From: Actinomycetota bacterium
GTDB lineage: Bacteria; Actinomycetota; Actinomycetes; Streptosporangiales; Streptosporangiaceae
Reading direction: 5' to 3'
Assembly: GCA_003161205.1 (NCBI GenBank)
Contig: PMOU01000661.1
Coordinates: 1 to 6,621, forward strand
DNA: 6,621 nucleotides
In this document: positions 1 to 4,717 of the stretch, in pieces
Layout: each line of letters opens with the position of its first letter
Numbering within the stretch: the first letter of the stretch is position 1
Notes under the pieces: generated by a model
Seen by the model: the letters and a program-made list of their open reading frames with translations, nothing else
Databases searched by the model: none
Told to the model about the DNA's origin: nothing
Translations under genes and position numbers: made by a program

Positions 1-19
1 CGGCTCAGACACCAGCTCC

Positions 20-91
20 CTAGGCGACGTTGCCAGCCACGATCAGTTCCAGCTTGCCCCGGGTACGGCCCTGCTCCACCTTGCGGTGCGG
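20..91 (-). pseudogene. C-terminal remnant of a zinc-type alcohol dehydrogenase / quinone oxidoreductase
   Basis: Read on the minus strand, this stretch gives 23 residues beginning PHRKVEQGRTRGKLELIV and ending at a TAG (20-22). The pattern H-R-x-V-E-x-G-x-x-R-G-K-x-x-L-x-V is the usual C-terminus of medium-chain zinc alcohol dehydrogenases and NADPH:quinone reductases, where this segment packs near the end of the catalytic domain. The frame is closed immediately upstream by a TAG at 92-94, and the codons beyond it do not look like this family, so only the tail survives. I read it as a decayed or truncated gene. A sequencing error or a frameshift close to position 92 is the alternative. The assignment rests on a short motif, so confidence is moderate. 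Confidence 0.5.
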
Positions 92-110
92 CTACGCCCG
101 CGTTAAGGAA

Positions 111-159
111 TGATCGTGGACATTTACCGCGGCTATCACACAGCGGATGTCCACGATCA
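111..159. repeat. 13-bp perfect inverted repeat, long hairpin
   Basis: TGATCGTGGACAT at 111-123 is matched exactly by its reverse complement at 147-159. Inside it, CCGC (127-130) can pair with GCGG (143-146), leaving a 12-nt loop and a 3-nt bulge. The structure lies between the dehydrogenase remnant and the Suc_Fer-like gene, and its right arm covers the most upstream candidate ATG (147) of that gene. It could be an operator, a transcript hairpin, or the scar of a rearrangement. No T-run follows on either strand, so it is not a standard Rho-independent terminator. Confidence 0.6.
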
Positions 160-182
160 GCGTCGGGCTCGGGGGAACTAGG

Positions 183-941
183 ATGGGAGGAAGCGGGAAT
201 GGGAGGGCGGGCAGCTTGGCGGCTGGATGCGAACACGGTGATGAGTGCCACGATGGGACGGAGCCTTCGATGGCGTCGGCACCGGAGGCCACCAGGGCCT
301 GGCTGCTGATCGAGCATCCGGGTCCGTGGCCGCACGAGCCGACCGATACCGTACTGCCGGCGCCGCTGGACGGCCTGGTCCGGACGGCTGGCGAGCTCGG
401 CGTCCGGGTTCAGATGATCCGCAAGCCCGGGCGGCGGGCGGTGAGCTCAGTACGGCGGGTATTCGTGGGCTGGACCGCGGGAACCGAGGCGTGGCTCAGG
501 TACGGGGAGCTATCGGCCGGATCAGCCGCCCTGACCGAGCTGGACGTGAAGGAGCTGTCGGCGGGGAGACCGCCGGCGTTCGGGGTGCCGGCCGACGAGC
601 CGGTTTTCCTCGTCTGCGCGCATGGGCGGCGCAACGCCTGCTGCGCGCGCCTCGGCGCCCCGCTCGCACAGTCCCTCGCCGCGCAGTATCCCGGACAGGT
701 CTGGGAGACGACCCACGTCGGCGGCCACCGGTTCGCCGCCAACCTGGTGATCTTGCCGCATGGCCTGTACTACGGCCCGGTCGGCGTGGCCGCGGCGACC
801 GCCGCGATCAGCGCTTACGCCCGCGGCACGATCATGCCGGAGCGCTACCGCGGCCGGGCTGGCCAGCCGAAGGCGACCCAGGAAGACGAGTACGCGCAGC
901 TGACGCGCGCTGGCTCATTGGACGTCGCGGCCCTGGGGTAA
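183..941 (+). CDS. Suc_Fer-like (sucrase/ferredoxin-like) thioredoxin-fold [2Fe-2S] protein
   Basis: The product matches the Suc_Fer-like family: an N-terminal segment with WLLIEHPGPW, then FLVCAHGRRNACCARLG and WETTHVGGHRFAANLVILPHG. Counting from the ATG at 183 (252 aa), these place Cys145, Cys153 and Cys154 and the pair His178/His182 in HVGGH. Related fungal proteins (Apd1, Aim32) bind a [2Fe-2S] cluster with two Cys and two His of such an HxxxH motif, so a redox role is likely. The physiological partner is unknown, and the name 'sucrase' is historical. The start is uncertain. ATG 147 lies in a hairpin with no ribosome site; ATG 183 follows GGGGG at 171-175 with a 7-nt gap; TTG 216 follows GGGAGGG at 201-207 with an 8-nt gap and would put the first Cys near the N-terminus, as in relatives. 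It is convergent with the LapA-like gene. Confidence 0.85.
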   Translation: MGGSGNGRAGSLAAGCEHGDECHDGTEPSMASAPEATRAWLLIEHPGPWPHEPTDTVLPAPLDGLVRTAGELGVRVQMIRKPGRRAVSSVRRVFVGWTAGTEAWLRYGELSAGSAALTELDVKELSAGRPPAFGVPADEPVFLVCAHGRRNACCARLGAPLAQSLAAQYPGQVWETTHVGGHRFAANLVILPHGLYYGPVGVAAATAAISAYARGTIMPERYRGRAGQPKATQEDEYAQLTRAGSLDVAALG

Positions 942-974
942 GTCCCGCCTCGCCGATGTCCCCCGCAGGCCCCA

Positions 975-995
975 GGGCCACGGTCTAGCTGGCCC
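975..995. terminator. Possible weak bidirectional terminator hairpin between convergent genes
   Basis: GGGCCA at 975-980 can pair with TGGCCC at 990-995 across a 9-nt loop. It sits between the stop of the Suc_Fer-like gene and the stop of the LapA-like gene, where a shared terminator is expected. There is no T-tract on either side, and the sequence overlaps a tandem duplication, so the call is weak. Confidence 0.25.
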
Positions 996-1010
996 CGGTC
1001 TAGCTGGCTG
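981..1010. repeat. 15-bp tandem duplication covering the LapA-like stop codon
   Basis: CGGTCTAGCTGGC occurs at 981-993 and again at 996-1008, giving an exact 15-bp period. The second copy holds the TAG stop (1000-1002, minus strand) of the LapA-like gene. The first copy repeats the same Ala-Ser-stop context 15 bp further on, in the same frame, so the gene carries a back-up stop codon. Confidence 0.85.
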
Positions 1011-1491
1011 GGTTGTTCGCTGCCTTGGCGCCTTGCGCGTCGGCGCGGCGGTGACGGCGGGCCACCGTCCGCAGCTGGCCGATGCGGGCCGCCCCGGCCA
1101 GGACGACCAGGAGCACCCCGCAGACGGCCGAAAGCAGCAGGGCCACGCCGAGCGGGAGATGGCCATGAGCGCCCATGTACGACACGTCCACCGTCTTGCC
1201 GTTCTGCAGGATGAAGATCAGCAGGAGCAGCAGGATGACCGCGAAGAAGCCGACGGCGACCCATAGCCCGCTGATCCTGGTGCGCTTGATCTTGTGCTGC
1301 GGCAGCGGCGCGGCGGGCGTGGCCCGCGACGGGGTGCTCGACGCGGGCGGGGCAGAGCCAGACGGCGGCTGGCTGGCCGGTCCTGGCTGGTCCGCCGGGG
1401 CGGGCGACAGTACCTGATCGCCGATGGTCGGGCGCGGCAAGGGGGCAGACGCCGACGTCGGCGTCGGTATCGGCTGCGGTTCGGTACTCAT
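1000..1491 (-). CDS. LapA-family (DUF1049) two-helix inner-membrane protein
   Basis: The 163-aa product has a Pro/Ala/Ser-rich disordered N-terminus (about residues 1-65) and a basic stretch HKIKRTR (66-72). A hydrophobic helix follows (about 75-96), then LQNGKTVDVSYMGAHGHLPLGVALLLSA and a second helix (about 113-134), ending in an Arg-rich cytoplasmic tail. The order 'helix, QN..xVxVxF/Y, PLGxALLLxAxxGxLL' is characteristic of LapA/DUF1049. In Escherichia coli LapA is linked to lipopolysaccharide assembly control, but an actinomycete lacks LPS, so the role here is unknown. The start at 1491 is chosen over 1527 because GGGGA precedes it by 6 nt and the extra 12 residues look non-coding. It has its own promoter and is convergent with the Suc_Fer-like gene. 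Confidence 0.85.
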   Translation of the reverse strand: MSTEPQPIPTPTSASAPLPRPTIGDQVLSPAPADQPGPASQPPSGSAPPASSTPSRATPAAPLPQHKIKRTRISGLWVAVGFFAVILLLLLIFILQNGKTVDVSYMGAHGHLPLGVALLLSAVCGVLLVVLAGAARIGQLRTVARRHRRADAQGAKAANNPAS

Positions 1492-1550
1492 ATGACATCC
1501 CCGTGTAGACGGCTTGAGCATGCGCACCGATACTGCCCAGCCCCGGAGAG

Positions 1551-1580
1551 GTTATACATCCCGCCCAATGTGATCAACAA
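1551..1580 (-). promoter_or_regulatory. Sigma70-type promoter of the LapA-like gene
   Basis: On the minus strand TTGTTG (1575-1580) is followed after 18 nt by TATAAC (1551-1556), close to the housekeeping consensus. Initiation would fall around 1544, giving a leader of roughly 50 nt before the ATG at 1491. The match is unusually AT-rich for this window, which supports it. Confidence 0.5.
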
Positions 1581-1583
1581 CCC

Positions 1584-1814
1584 GTGGCACCGGGCTCGCG
1601 ACCGGACCGAACCTCGGCCTGCCGCGCCGACCCGGATCTCCCGAAGGCAGCGGAGTACCGGATGTACGTGGCCGAGCGGGAGCGGGCGGTGGACGGCGAT
1701 CCGATGGCGATCTTTGGCCTGCCCGAATACCCTAAAGAAAGGTCCCCTAGTTTTCTGGTTACCGGAAAGCTTATGCGCATATTCGATGAGGCGGCCATTC
1801 TTGCACGGCGTTGA
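1584..1814 (+). CDS. Doubtful small ORF or gene remnant, function unknown
   Basis: A 76-codon frame from GTG 1584 to TGA 1812-1814. Its middle part (AAEYRMYVAERERAVDGDP, then MAIFGLPEY) has plausible protein composition, and an internal ATG at 1661 could also be a start. The second half uses more A/T at third positions than neighbouring genes. Just after its stop, a neighbouring frame reads on from TTG 1811 as LKSAFPLQEVLAVASGMS and continues to TAA near 1979, so the two pieces might be one gene broken by a frameshift. I recognise no family. No clear ribosome site precedes 1584. It may equally be a chance ORF in intergenic DNA. Confidence 0.2.
   Translation: MAPGSRPDRTSACRADPDLPKAAEYRMYVAERERAVDGDPMAIFGLPEYPKERSPSFLVTGKLMRIFDEAAILARR
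1752..1768. promoter_or_regulatory. 17-bp operator-like dyad
   Basis: TTTCTGGT and ACCGGAAA are reverse complements except at one position, with a single T at the centre. The symmetry and size fit a homodimeric repressor site. It lies about 170 bp upstream of the LapA-like promoter and 400 bp upstream of the transglycosylase gene, and no adjacent regulator gene is seen. A chance dyad remains possible. Confidence 0.25.
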
Positions 1815-2162
1815 AAAGCGCGTTTCCGCTGCAGGAAGTGCTGGCCGTGGCGAGCGGCATGTCGATAGCGGTGCCCACCCAGCCGCTCGCCAGGCTGGGC
1901 CTGCCCTCCACCGTGAAGCTTGTCGCGTCGCGGCCCGCGGGCCTCGTCCCTCGGCCCTTGAGGACTCCGGAACATTAACGCGAAAGCGGCCCAAGGTGGC
2001 CTGCGCACCGAAACCCGGCAGACGCCGGAAAACCGCCAAGAGAGAGATTTACCCGCAAAGCCCGGCGAGAACAGAAAGGTTAAACAGCAAGCTAAGGGAC
2101 GCTCGAATTTTCTCTTCGTGATCAGACGGTTACCTCAAGTTAAAGCGGTGCATAAATGCTGG

Positions 2163-2843
2163 ATGGACACCGACCGCAGTGAGGTTCCTGACCATAACGC
2201 TGAGGCGCCAGGACGCGGACGGTGGGCGGCGACAGCACTGGCTGCGGTGATGCTCGCGGCGACGCTCGAGGTGGCCGTGCTCGCTCCGGCGGGCTGGGCC
2301 GGCGGGATCACGCCTCCGCCTCCGCCCCTGACCCCGACCCCGACCCCGACCTCGACGCCCAAGCCGACCTCGACGCCGAAGCCAAGCCCGACGCCGGCGC
2401 TGGTTTCCGGGATCGCGGGCATCCCGGCGCAGTACCTGAGCGAGTACCAGCTCGGGGCGCGGACGTGTGCCGGGCTGCCCTGGGAGGTGCTCGCCGCGAT
2501 CGGCACGGTGGAATCGGACAACGGCCAGTCCAAGGCCGCCGGCGTGCAGAGCGGCCAGAGCCCCAGCGGCGCTGAGGGTCCCATGCAGTTCGAGCCGGGC
2601 ACCTTCGCCGCGTACGCCGTGTGGGCCGACCGGTCCCGGAAGCTCAGTCCTTACGATGCCGAGGACGCCATCTTCACCGCGGCCCGGATGCTCTGCGCCG
2701 ACGGTGCCGCGGGCGGCTCGGCCGCGGGCATCAAGCGGGCGATCCTCGCCTACAACCACTCCGCCGCGTACGTCAGCGACGTGCAGGCCATCGCGGCCCG
2801 CTACACGACGGCCGCGCGGGTGGCCGCCAAACCGGCGTCGTAG
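2163..2843 (+). CDS. Secreted SLT-type lytic transglycosylase with Pro/Thr linker
   Basis: From ATG 2163 the product has 226 aa. Residues 1-20 are polar. Residues 21-46 are a hydrophobic signal segment ending APAGWA, a plausible signal-peptidase site. Residues 51-78 are a Pro/Thr/Lys linker. The catalytic domain covers about 85-215. There, PWEVLAAIGTVESDNGQS places the catalytic Glu at 117. GAEGPMQFEPGTFAAYA, SPYDAEDAIFTAARMLC and AILAYNHSAAYVSDV are the usual SLT/lysozyme-like motifs. Such enzymes cleave the MurNAc-GlcNAc bond of peptidoglycan outside the membrane. Cys102 and Cys178 could form a disulfide. The start is uncertain: GTG 2118 and GTG 2148 lie in frame upstream, and none of the three has a good ribosome site. 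It is a stand-alone gene, followed by the 15-bp repeat patch. Confidence 0.85.
   Translation: MDTDRSEVPDHNAEAPGRGRWAATALAAVMLAATLEVAVLAPAGWAGGITPPPPPLTPTPTPTSTPKPTSTPKPSPTPALVSGIAGIPAQYLSEYQLGARTCAGLPWEVLAAIGTVESDNGQSKAAGVQSGQSPSGAEGPMQFEPGTFAAYAVWADRSRKLSPYDAEDAIFTAARMLCADGAAGGSAAGIKRAILAYNHSAAYVSDVQAIAARYTTAARVAAKPAS
2346..2381. repeat. 18-bp tandem repeat in the Pro/Thr linker
   Basis: Two consecutive 18-bp units at 2346-2363 and 2364-2381 differ at one base and encode PTSTPK twice. Just upstream the DNA is a shorter CCCCGA-type repeat that gives TPTPTPT. Length variation here would alter the spacer between the signal segment and the catalytic domain without a frameshift. Confidence 0.8.
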
Positions 2844-2848
2844 GCACG

Positions 2849-2927
2849 GCACCGTAGGGCACCGGCACCGTGGCTACGCGCACCGTGGCTAGGGGCACCG
2901 CGGCCACTGGCACCGCGGGACCGGTGC
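2849..2927. repeat. GCACCG repeat patch, 15-bp period, after the transglycosylase gene
   Basis: GCACCG recurs at 2849, 2859, 2865, 2880, 2895 and 2910. The last four are spaced exactly 15 bp apart, with units of the form GCACCGtGGCtA plus three bases. The last unit pairs with its inverted copy CGGTGC (2922-2927) over a 6-nt loop, so the end of the patch can form a hairpin. It begins 6 bp after the stop of the transglycosylase gene and may include its terminator, though no T-tract is present beyond GGTTTT near 2948. Confidence 0.75.
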
Positions 2928-2971
2928 ACGGCAAGACGGGATACGGGGTTTTCGAGGAGCTGCTCGACTAG
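2870..2971 (+). CDS. Possible 33-codon ORF built on the 15-bp repeat
   Basis: From GTG 2870 to TAG 2969-2971 the frame is open and reads MATRTVARGTAATGTAG, then PVHGKTGYGVFEELLD. The first half is the repeat translated as a pentapeptide pattern. The second half looks more like ordinary protein. AGGG at 2856-2859 lies 10 nt before the GTG. It may be a chance frame, or a former C-terminal extension of the transglycosylase displaced by a frameshift. No family is recognised. Confidence 0.15.
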   Translation: MATRTVARGTAATGTAGPVHGKTGYGVFEELLD

Positions 2972-2978
2972 CGGGTCG

Positions 2979-3239
2979 TCAGTAGCTGGGTGCCTGATCG
3001 GCCGGTACCTGATCGGTGAGGGCCGCCGCCAGCGCGGTCACCGCCGCGTCCAGCGCCACCCGGGCGGTCAGGGCGTGCGTGTGGGCCCGGTCGACTTCCC
3101 CCAGGGCGATGCAGTCGAAGGCGACCTGCGCGTCGTGCTCGGCGGCCTGGAGTTCGCGCGCCGCTTCCTGCAGCGCCGGGTTGCTGCTCTCCGGTTCGTC
3201 AAGTGCCGGACTGATGCGCTCGGTCTCTGGCTCAAGCAT
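2979..3239 (-). CDS. Small acidic helical protein, function unknown
   Basis: The 86-aa product starts at ATG 3239, preceded by GGGAGGG about 10 nt upstream. An acidic, Pro-containing start (about 1-22) is followed by Ala/Leu-rich amphipathic helices (about 23-75), including ALQEAARELQAAEHDAQVAF and a second helical run through LTARVALDAAVTALAAAL, and a short polar tail ending QAPSY. It has one Cys (43), no signal peptide and no membrane segment. The composition fits a small helical-bundle protein in the cytosol. I recognise no family. It is divergent from the amidotransferase gene across about 156 bp. Confidence 0.65.
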   Translation of the reverse strand: MLEPETERISPALDEPESSNPALQEAARELQAAEHDAQVAFDCIALGEVDRAHTHALTARVALDAAVTALAAALTDQVPADQAPSY

Positions 3240-3395
3240 CCTCGCTCTTCCCTCCCGGTCTGATCCCTATCTAGCTGGGAAAATGAAACCCTACCCAGGT
3301 CGGCCGCGGTCATGTGCGCCGGGTGTCCCCTGGCTGGCGTTGCGATAGGTTCGACGGTAGGTGCGGCCCTGATCGCACGCCACGATGGAGTATGA
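3240..3395. promoter_or_regulatory. Divergent promoter region
   Basis: This gap must hold the promoters of the 86-aa gene (minus) and the amidotransferase gene (plus). On the plus strand TAGGTT at 3346-3351 fits a TANNNT -10 box, but no convincing -35 lies 16-18 nt before it. A short dyad GTGCG (3361-3365) / CGCAC (3374-3378) lies between it and the amidotransferase start. For the minus strand I see no clear promoter. Confidence 0.3.
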
Positions 3396-4229
3396 ATGTG
3401 CCGTTTGTTCGGTCTGAACGCGGGTGCGGCCAGGGTCCGGGCGACGTTCTGGCTTCTCGACGCGCCCGATTCGCTGGATGTGCAGAGCCATCGCAACGTC
3501 GACGGAGCCGGGATCGGCTTCTTTGACCCCGCGGGCGAACCGGTGGTGGAGAAGCAGCCGGAAGCTGCGTTCGGTGACCCGGACTTCACGCACGAGGCTC
3601 AGCAGGTCGACTCCACGACGTTTGTCGCGCACGTCAGGTTCGCGACGGCGGGCGCCCGGACGGTGCAGAACACCCATCCGTTTTCGATGGCGGGCCGGAT
3701 CATGGCGCACAACGGCGGGTTCGGTGAGCTGGCGCAGCTCGATGCGCAGCTCGGCTCCTATCGCGACCTGGTGCTCGGTGACACCGATTCCGAACGGTAC
3801 TTCGCGCTGATTACTCAGCAGACCGACGTTCACGGCGGCGATGTCGGAGCCGGGATCACCGCCGCGGCCAGCTGGATCGCCGCGCACCTGCCGGTCTCGT
3901 CGCTGAACACCGTGGTGGCAGCGCCGGGTGAACTGTGGGCGCTGCGCTATCCCGATGCTCATGCCTTGCACGTCCTGGAGCGGCCGGCCGGCGGGGGCAT
4001 GCACGTCCGCAGCTCGACGTCCTCGGTGCACGTGCCCGCGCTGGATGAGGTCGCCTCGGTGGTCGTCGCGTCCGAGCGGCTGGACGGCGAGAGCGGCTGG
4101 CGCATGCTCGCTCCCGGGGAACTCGTGCACGTCCGGCCCGACCTCAGCGTCCAGTCCGAGATCGTGATCACCCAGCCGCCGGCACACCTGGTACCGCTCC
4201 CGGCCGGCAACCCGAACATCGATACCTGA
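3396..4229 (+). CDS. Class II glutamine amidotransferase (YafJ/GATase_4-like)
   Basis: The 277-aa protein begins MCRLFGL. Removal of Met exposes Cys2, the N-terminal nucleophile that releases ammonia from glutamine. Further family motifs follow in order: SHRNVDGAGIGFF (31-43), FVAHVRFATAG (76-86), NTHPF (92-96), RIMAHNGGFGEL (101-112) with the oxyanion Asn106-Gly107, and GDTDSERYFAL (128-138). The domain fills almost the whole chain, with no synthase domain attached, so it is a stand-alone glutaminase-type protein. The start is fixed by Cys2 and by GGAG at 3387-3390, 5 nt upstream. EgtC of ergothioneine synthesis belongs to the same superfamily, but no egt genes are present in this window. 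The acceptor substrate or partner is unknown. Confidence 0.85.
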   Translation: MCRLFGLNAGAARVRATFWLLDAPDSLDVQSHRNVDGAGIGFFDPAGEPVVEKQPEAAFGDPDFTHEAQQVDSTTFVAHVRFATAGARTVQNTHPFSMAGRIMAHNGGFGELAQLDAQLGSYRDLVLGDTDSERYFALITQQTDVHGGDVGAGITAAASWIAAHLPVSSLNTVVAAPGELWALRYPDAHALHVLERPAGGGMHVRSSTSSVHVPALDEVASVVVASERLDGESGWRMLAPGELVHVRPDLSVQSEIVITQPPAHLVPLPAGNPNIDT

Positions 4230-4255
4230 GGCTCCGCGGGCGGCGGGAAACGGAA

Positions 4256-4281
4256 AATGCCAGGTCAGGTGACCTGGCATT
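4256..4281. terminator. Strong terminator hairpin downstream of tRNA-Glu and the amidotransferase gene
   Basis: AATGCCAGGTCA (4256-4267) and TGACCTGGCATT (4270-4281) form a perfect 12-bp stem. On the minus strand the stem runs into TTTT (4257-4254), so it is a Rho-independent terminator for tRNA-Glu, starting 5 nt after its CCA end. It also lies 26 bp beyond the amidotransferase stop and probably serves both directions. Confidence 0.8.
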
Positions 4282-4285
4282 CCGA

Positions 4286-4361
4286 TGGTAGCCCCGACCG
4301 GATTCGAACCGGCGTTACCGCCTTGAGAGGGCGACGTCCTAGGCCTCTAGACGACGGGGCC
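4286..4361 (-). tRNA. tRNA-Glu (anticodon CTC)
   Basis: On the minus strand a full cloverleaf of 76 nt is seen. The acceptor arm is GGCCCCG / CGGGGCT, with a G1-U72 wobble pair, and the discriminator is A, followed by an encoded CCA. The anticodon stem TCGCC/GGCGG carries loop CTCTCAA with anticodon CTC. The T arm is GCCGG-TTCGAAT-CCGGT and the variable loop is 4 nt. It decodes GAG. It is the second of two tRNA genes in the same direction. Confidence 0.95.
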
Positions 4362-4501
4362 CTGCATTTCCCGACAGGAACGTACCGTCCCGTTGGGCCG
4401 AGATTCTGGCATGGCCAGCGGCGTACAGACTACCGCCTCGCTACCCCTGTGGCCAACCGGGCGGTCCCACGGGGCGGTCCCTCAGGCCGGGGAAATGAAC
4501 A

Positions 4502-4529
4502 AGCGCGGACGTAATCGCACGTCCGCGCT
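4502..4529 (-). terminator. Terminator of tRNA-Gln
   Basis: AGCGCGGACGT (4502-4512) pairs with ACGTCCGCGCT (4519-4529): 11 perfect pairs and a 6-nt loop. On the minus strand it is followed by TGTTCATTTCC, a T-rich tail. It lies 11 nt beyond the CCA end of tRNA-Gln, so the two tRNA genes appear to be separate transcription units. Confidence 0.75.
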
Positions 4530-4540
4530 GTCATTTAACC

Positions 4541-4615
4541 TGGCTGGGGTACCAGGACTCGAACCTAGACTAACAGGGCCAGAACCTGTCGGGCTGCCAA
4601 TTACCCCATACCCCA
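4541..4615 (-). tRNA. tRNA-Gln (anticodon CTG)
   Basis: A 75-nt cloverleaf on the minus strand. The acceptor is TGGGGTA / TACCCCA, the discriminator is G and CCA is encoded. The D stem is GGGT/GCCC. The anticodon arm is ACAGG-TTCTGGC-CCTGT with anticodon CTG, and the T arm CTAGG-TTCGAGT-CCTGG has one G-U and otherwise standard pairs. The U1-A72 first pair is usual for glutamine tRNAs. It decodes CAG. Confidence 0.95.
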
Positions 4616-4649
4616 AGGGCACCCGGATTTACGATCCGTGCGCCCACGC

Positions 4650-4679
4650 AGTCTAGCGGACTCCGCCCCCGCCGGCGAA
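4650..4679 (-). promoter_or_regulatory. Possible promoter of tRNA-Gln
   Basis: On the minus strand TAGACT (4650-4655) fits a TANNNT -10 box about 34 nt before the mature 5' end. TTCGCC (4674-4679) lies 18 nt upstream as a weak -35. The -35 overlaps the foot of the putative manA terminator hairpin. Confidence 0.3.
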
Positions 4680-4699
4680 TCCCTTCGGGCCAAGGATTC
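4677..4699 (-). terminator. Hairpin downstream of manA, possible terminator
   Basis: GAATCC (4677-4682) pairs with GGATTC (4694-4699), and the stem extends by TT/AA after one bulged C, leaving a short CGGGCC loop. It starts 19 nt beyond the manA stop. There is no T-run after it on the minus strand, so termination would be non-canonical. Confidence 0.35.
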
Positions 4700-4717
4700 A
4701 CCGTGGTTCGACGGCCG

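Larger units (their letters stand above)
1528..2162. other. About 600-bp AT-richer stretch without a confident gene
   Basis: Apart from the LapA-like promoter at the left and the doubtful ORF at 1584-1814, no frame here has convincing coding character. The sequence is visibly richer in A/T than the rest (notably 1730-1815 and 1965-2160). It contains a near-perfect 17-bp dyad at 1752-1768 (TTTCTGGT-T-ACCGGAAA, one mismatch) and a small hairpin CCGGC-AGAC-GCCGG at 2015-2028. The right part is presumably the 5' regulatory region of the transglycosylase gene, but I could not fix a promoter. Confidence 0.5.

Noticed and set aside
199..309. ATG 199 with a strong GGGAGG site as a start
   Set aside because: It is out of frame with the Suc_Fer-like protein and its frame closes at about 309. 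The GGGAGG is better explained as G-rich context or as a site for a nearby in-frame start.
1294..2121. Plus-strand 275-codon frame crossing the LapA-like gene start and the orphan stretch
   Set aside because: It runs antisense through the LapA-like coding region and promoter, and is Arg-rich and featureless.
1980..2162. ydaO-type (c-di-AMP) riboswitch upstream of the transglycosylase gene
   Set aside because: Such riboswitches often precede actinomycete cell-wall hydrolase genes, but I could not find the conserved core segments. Only a small CCGGC/GCCGG hairpin is present.
2130..2852. Minus-strand 240-codon frame opposite the transglycosylase gene
   Set aside because: Extremely Arg/Gly-rich translation with no motif. 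The plus strand carries a clear signal peptide and catalytic domain.
2849..2927. CRISPR array
   Set aside because: The units are only 15 bp with 3-bp variable parts; there are no unique spacers and no cas genes.
3396..4229. EgtC of ergothioneine biosynthesis
   Set aside because: The MCR start is shared by the superfamily, but there are no egtA/B/D genes in the window and the motif set is equally consistent with YafJ-like proteins, so the specific name is not supported.
3291..4280. Minus-strand 329-codon frame opposite the amidotransferase gene
   Set aside because: It is antisense to a gene with complete class II amidotransferase motifs, and its product is Arg/His/Gly-rich with no family signature. 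It is a high-GC shadow frame.
4286..4615. Integration site of a mobile element at the tRNA genes
   Set aside because: tRNA genes are common targets, but no integrase and no repeated tRNA 3' end are present in the window.
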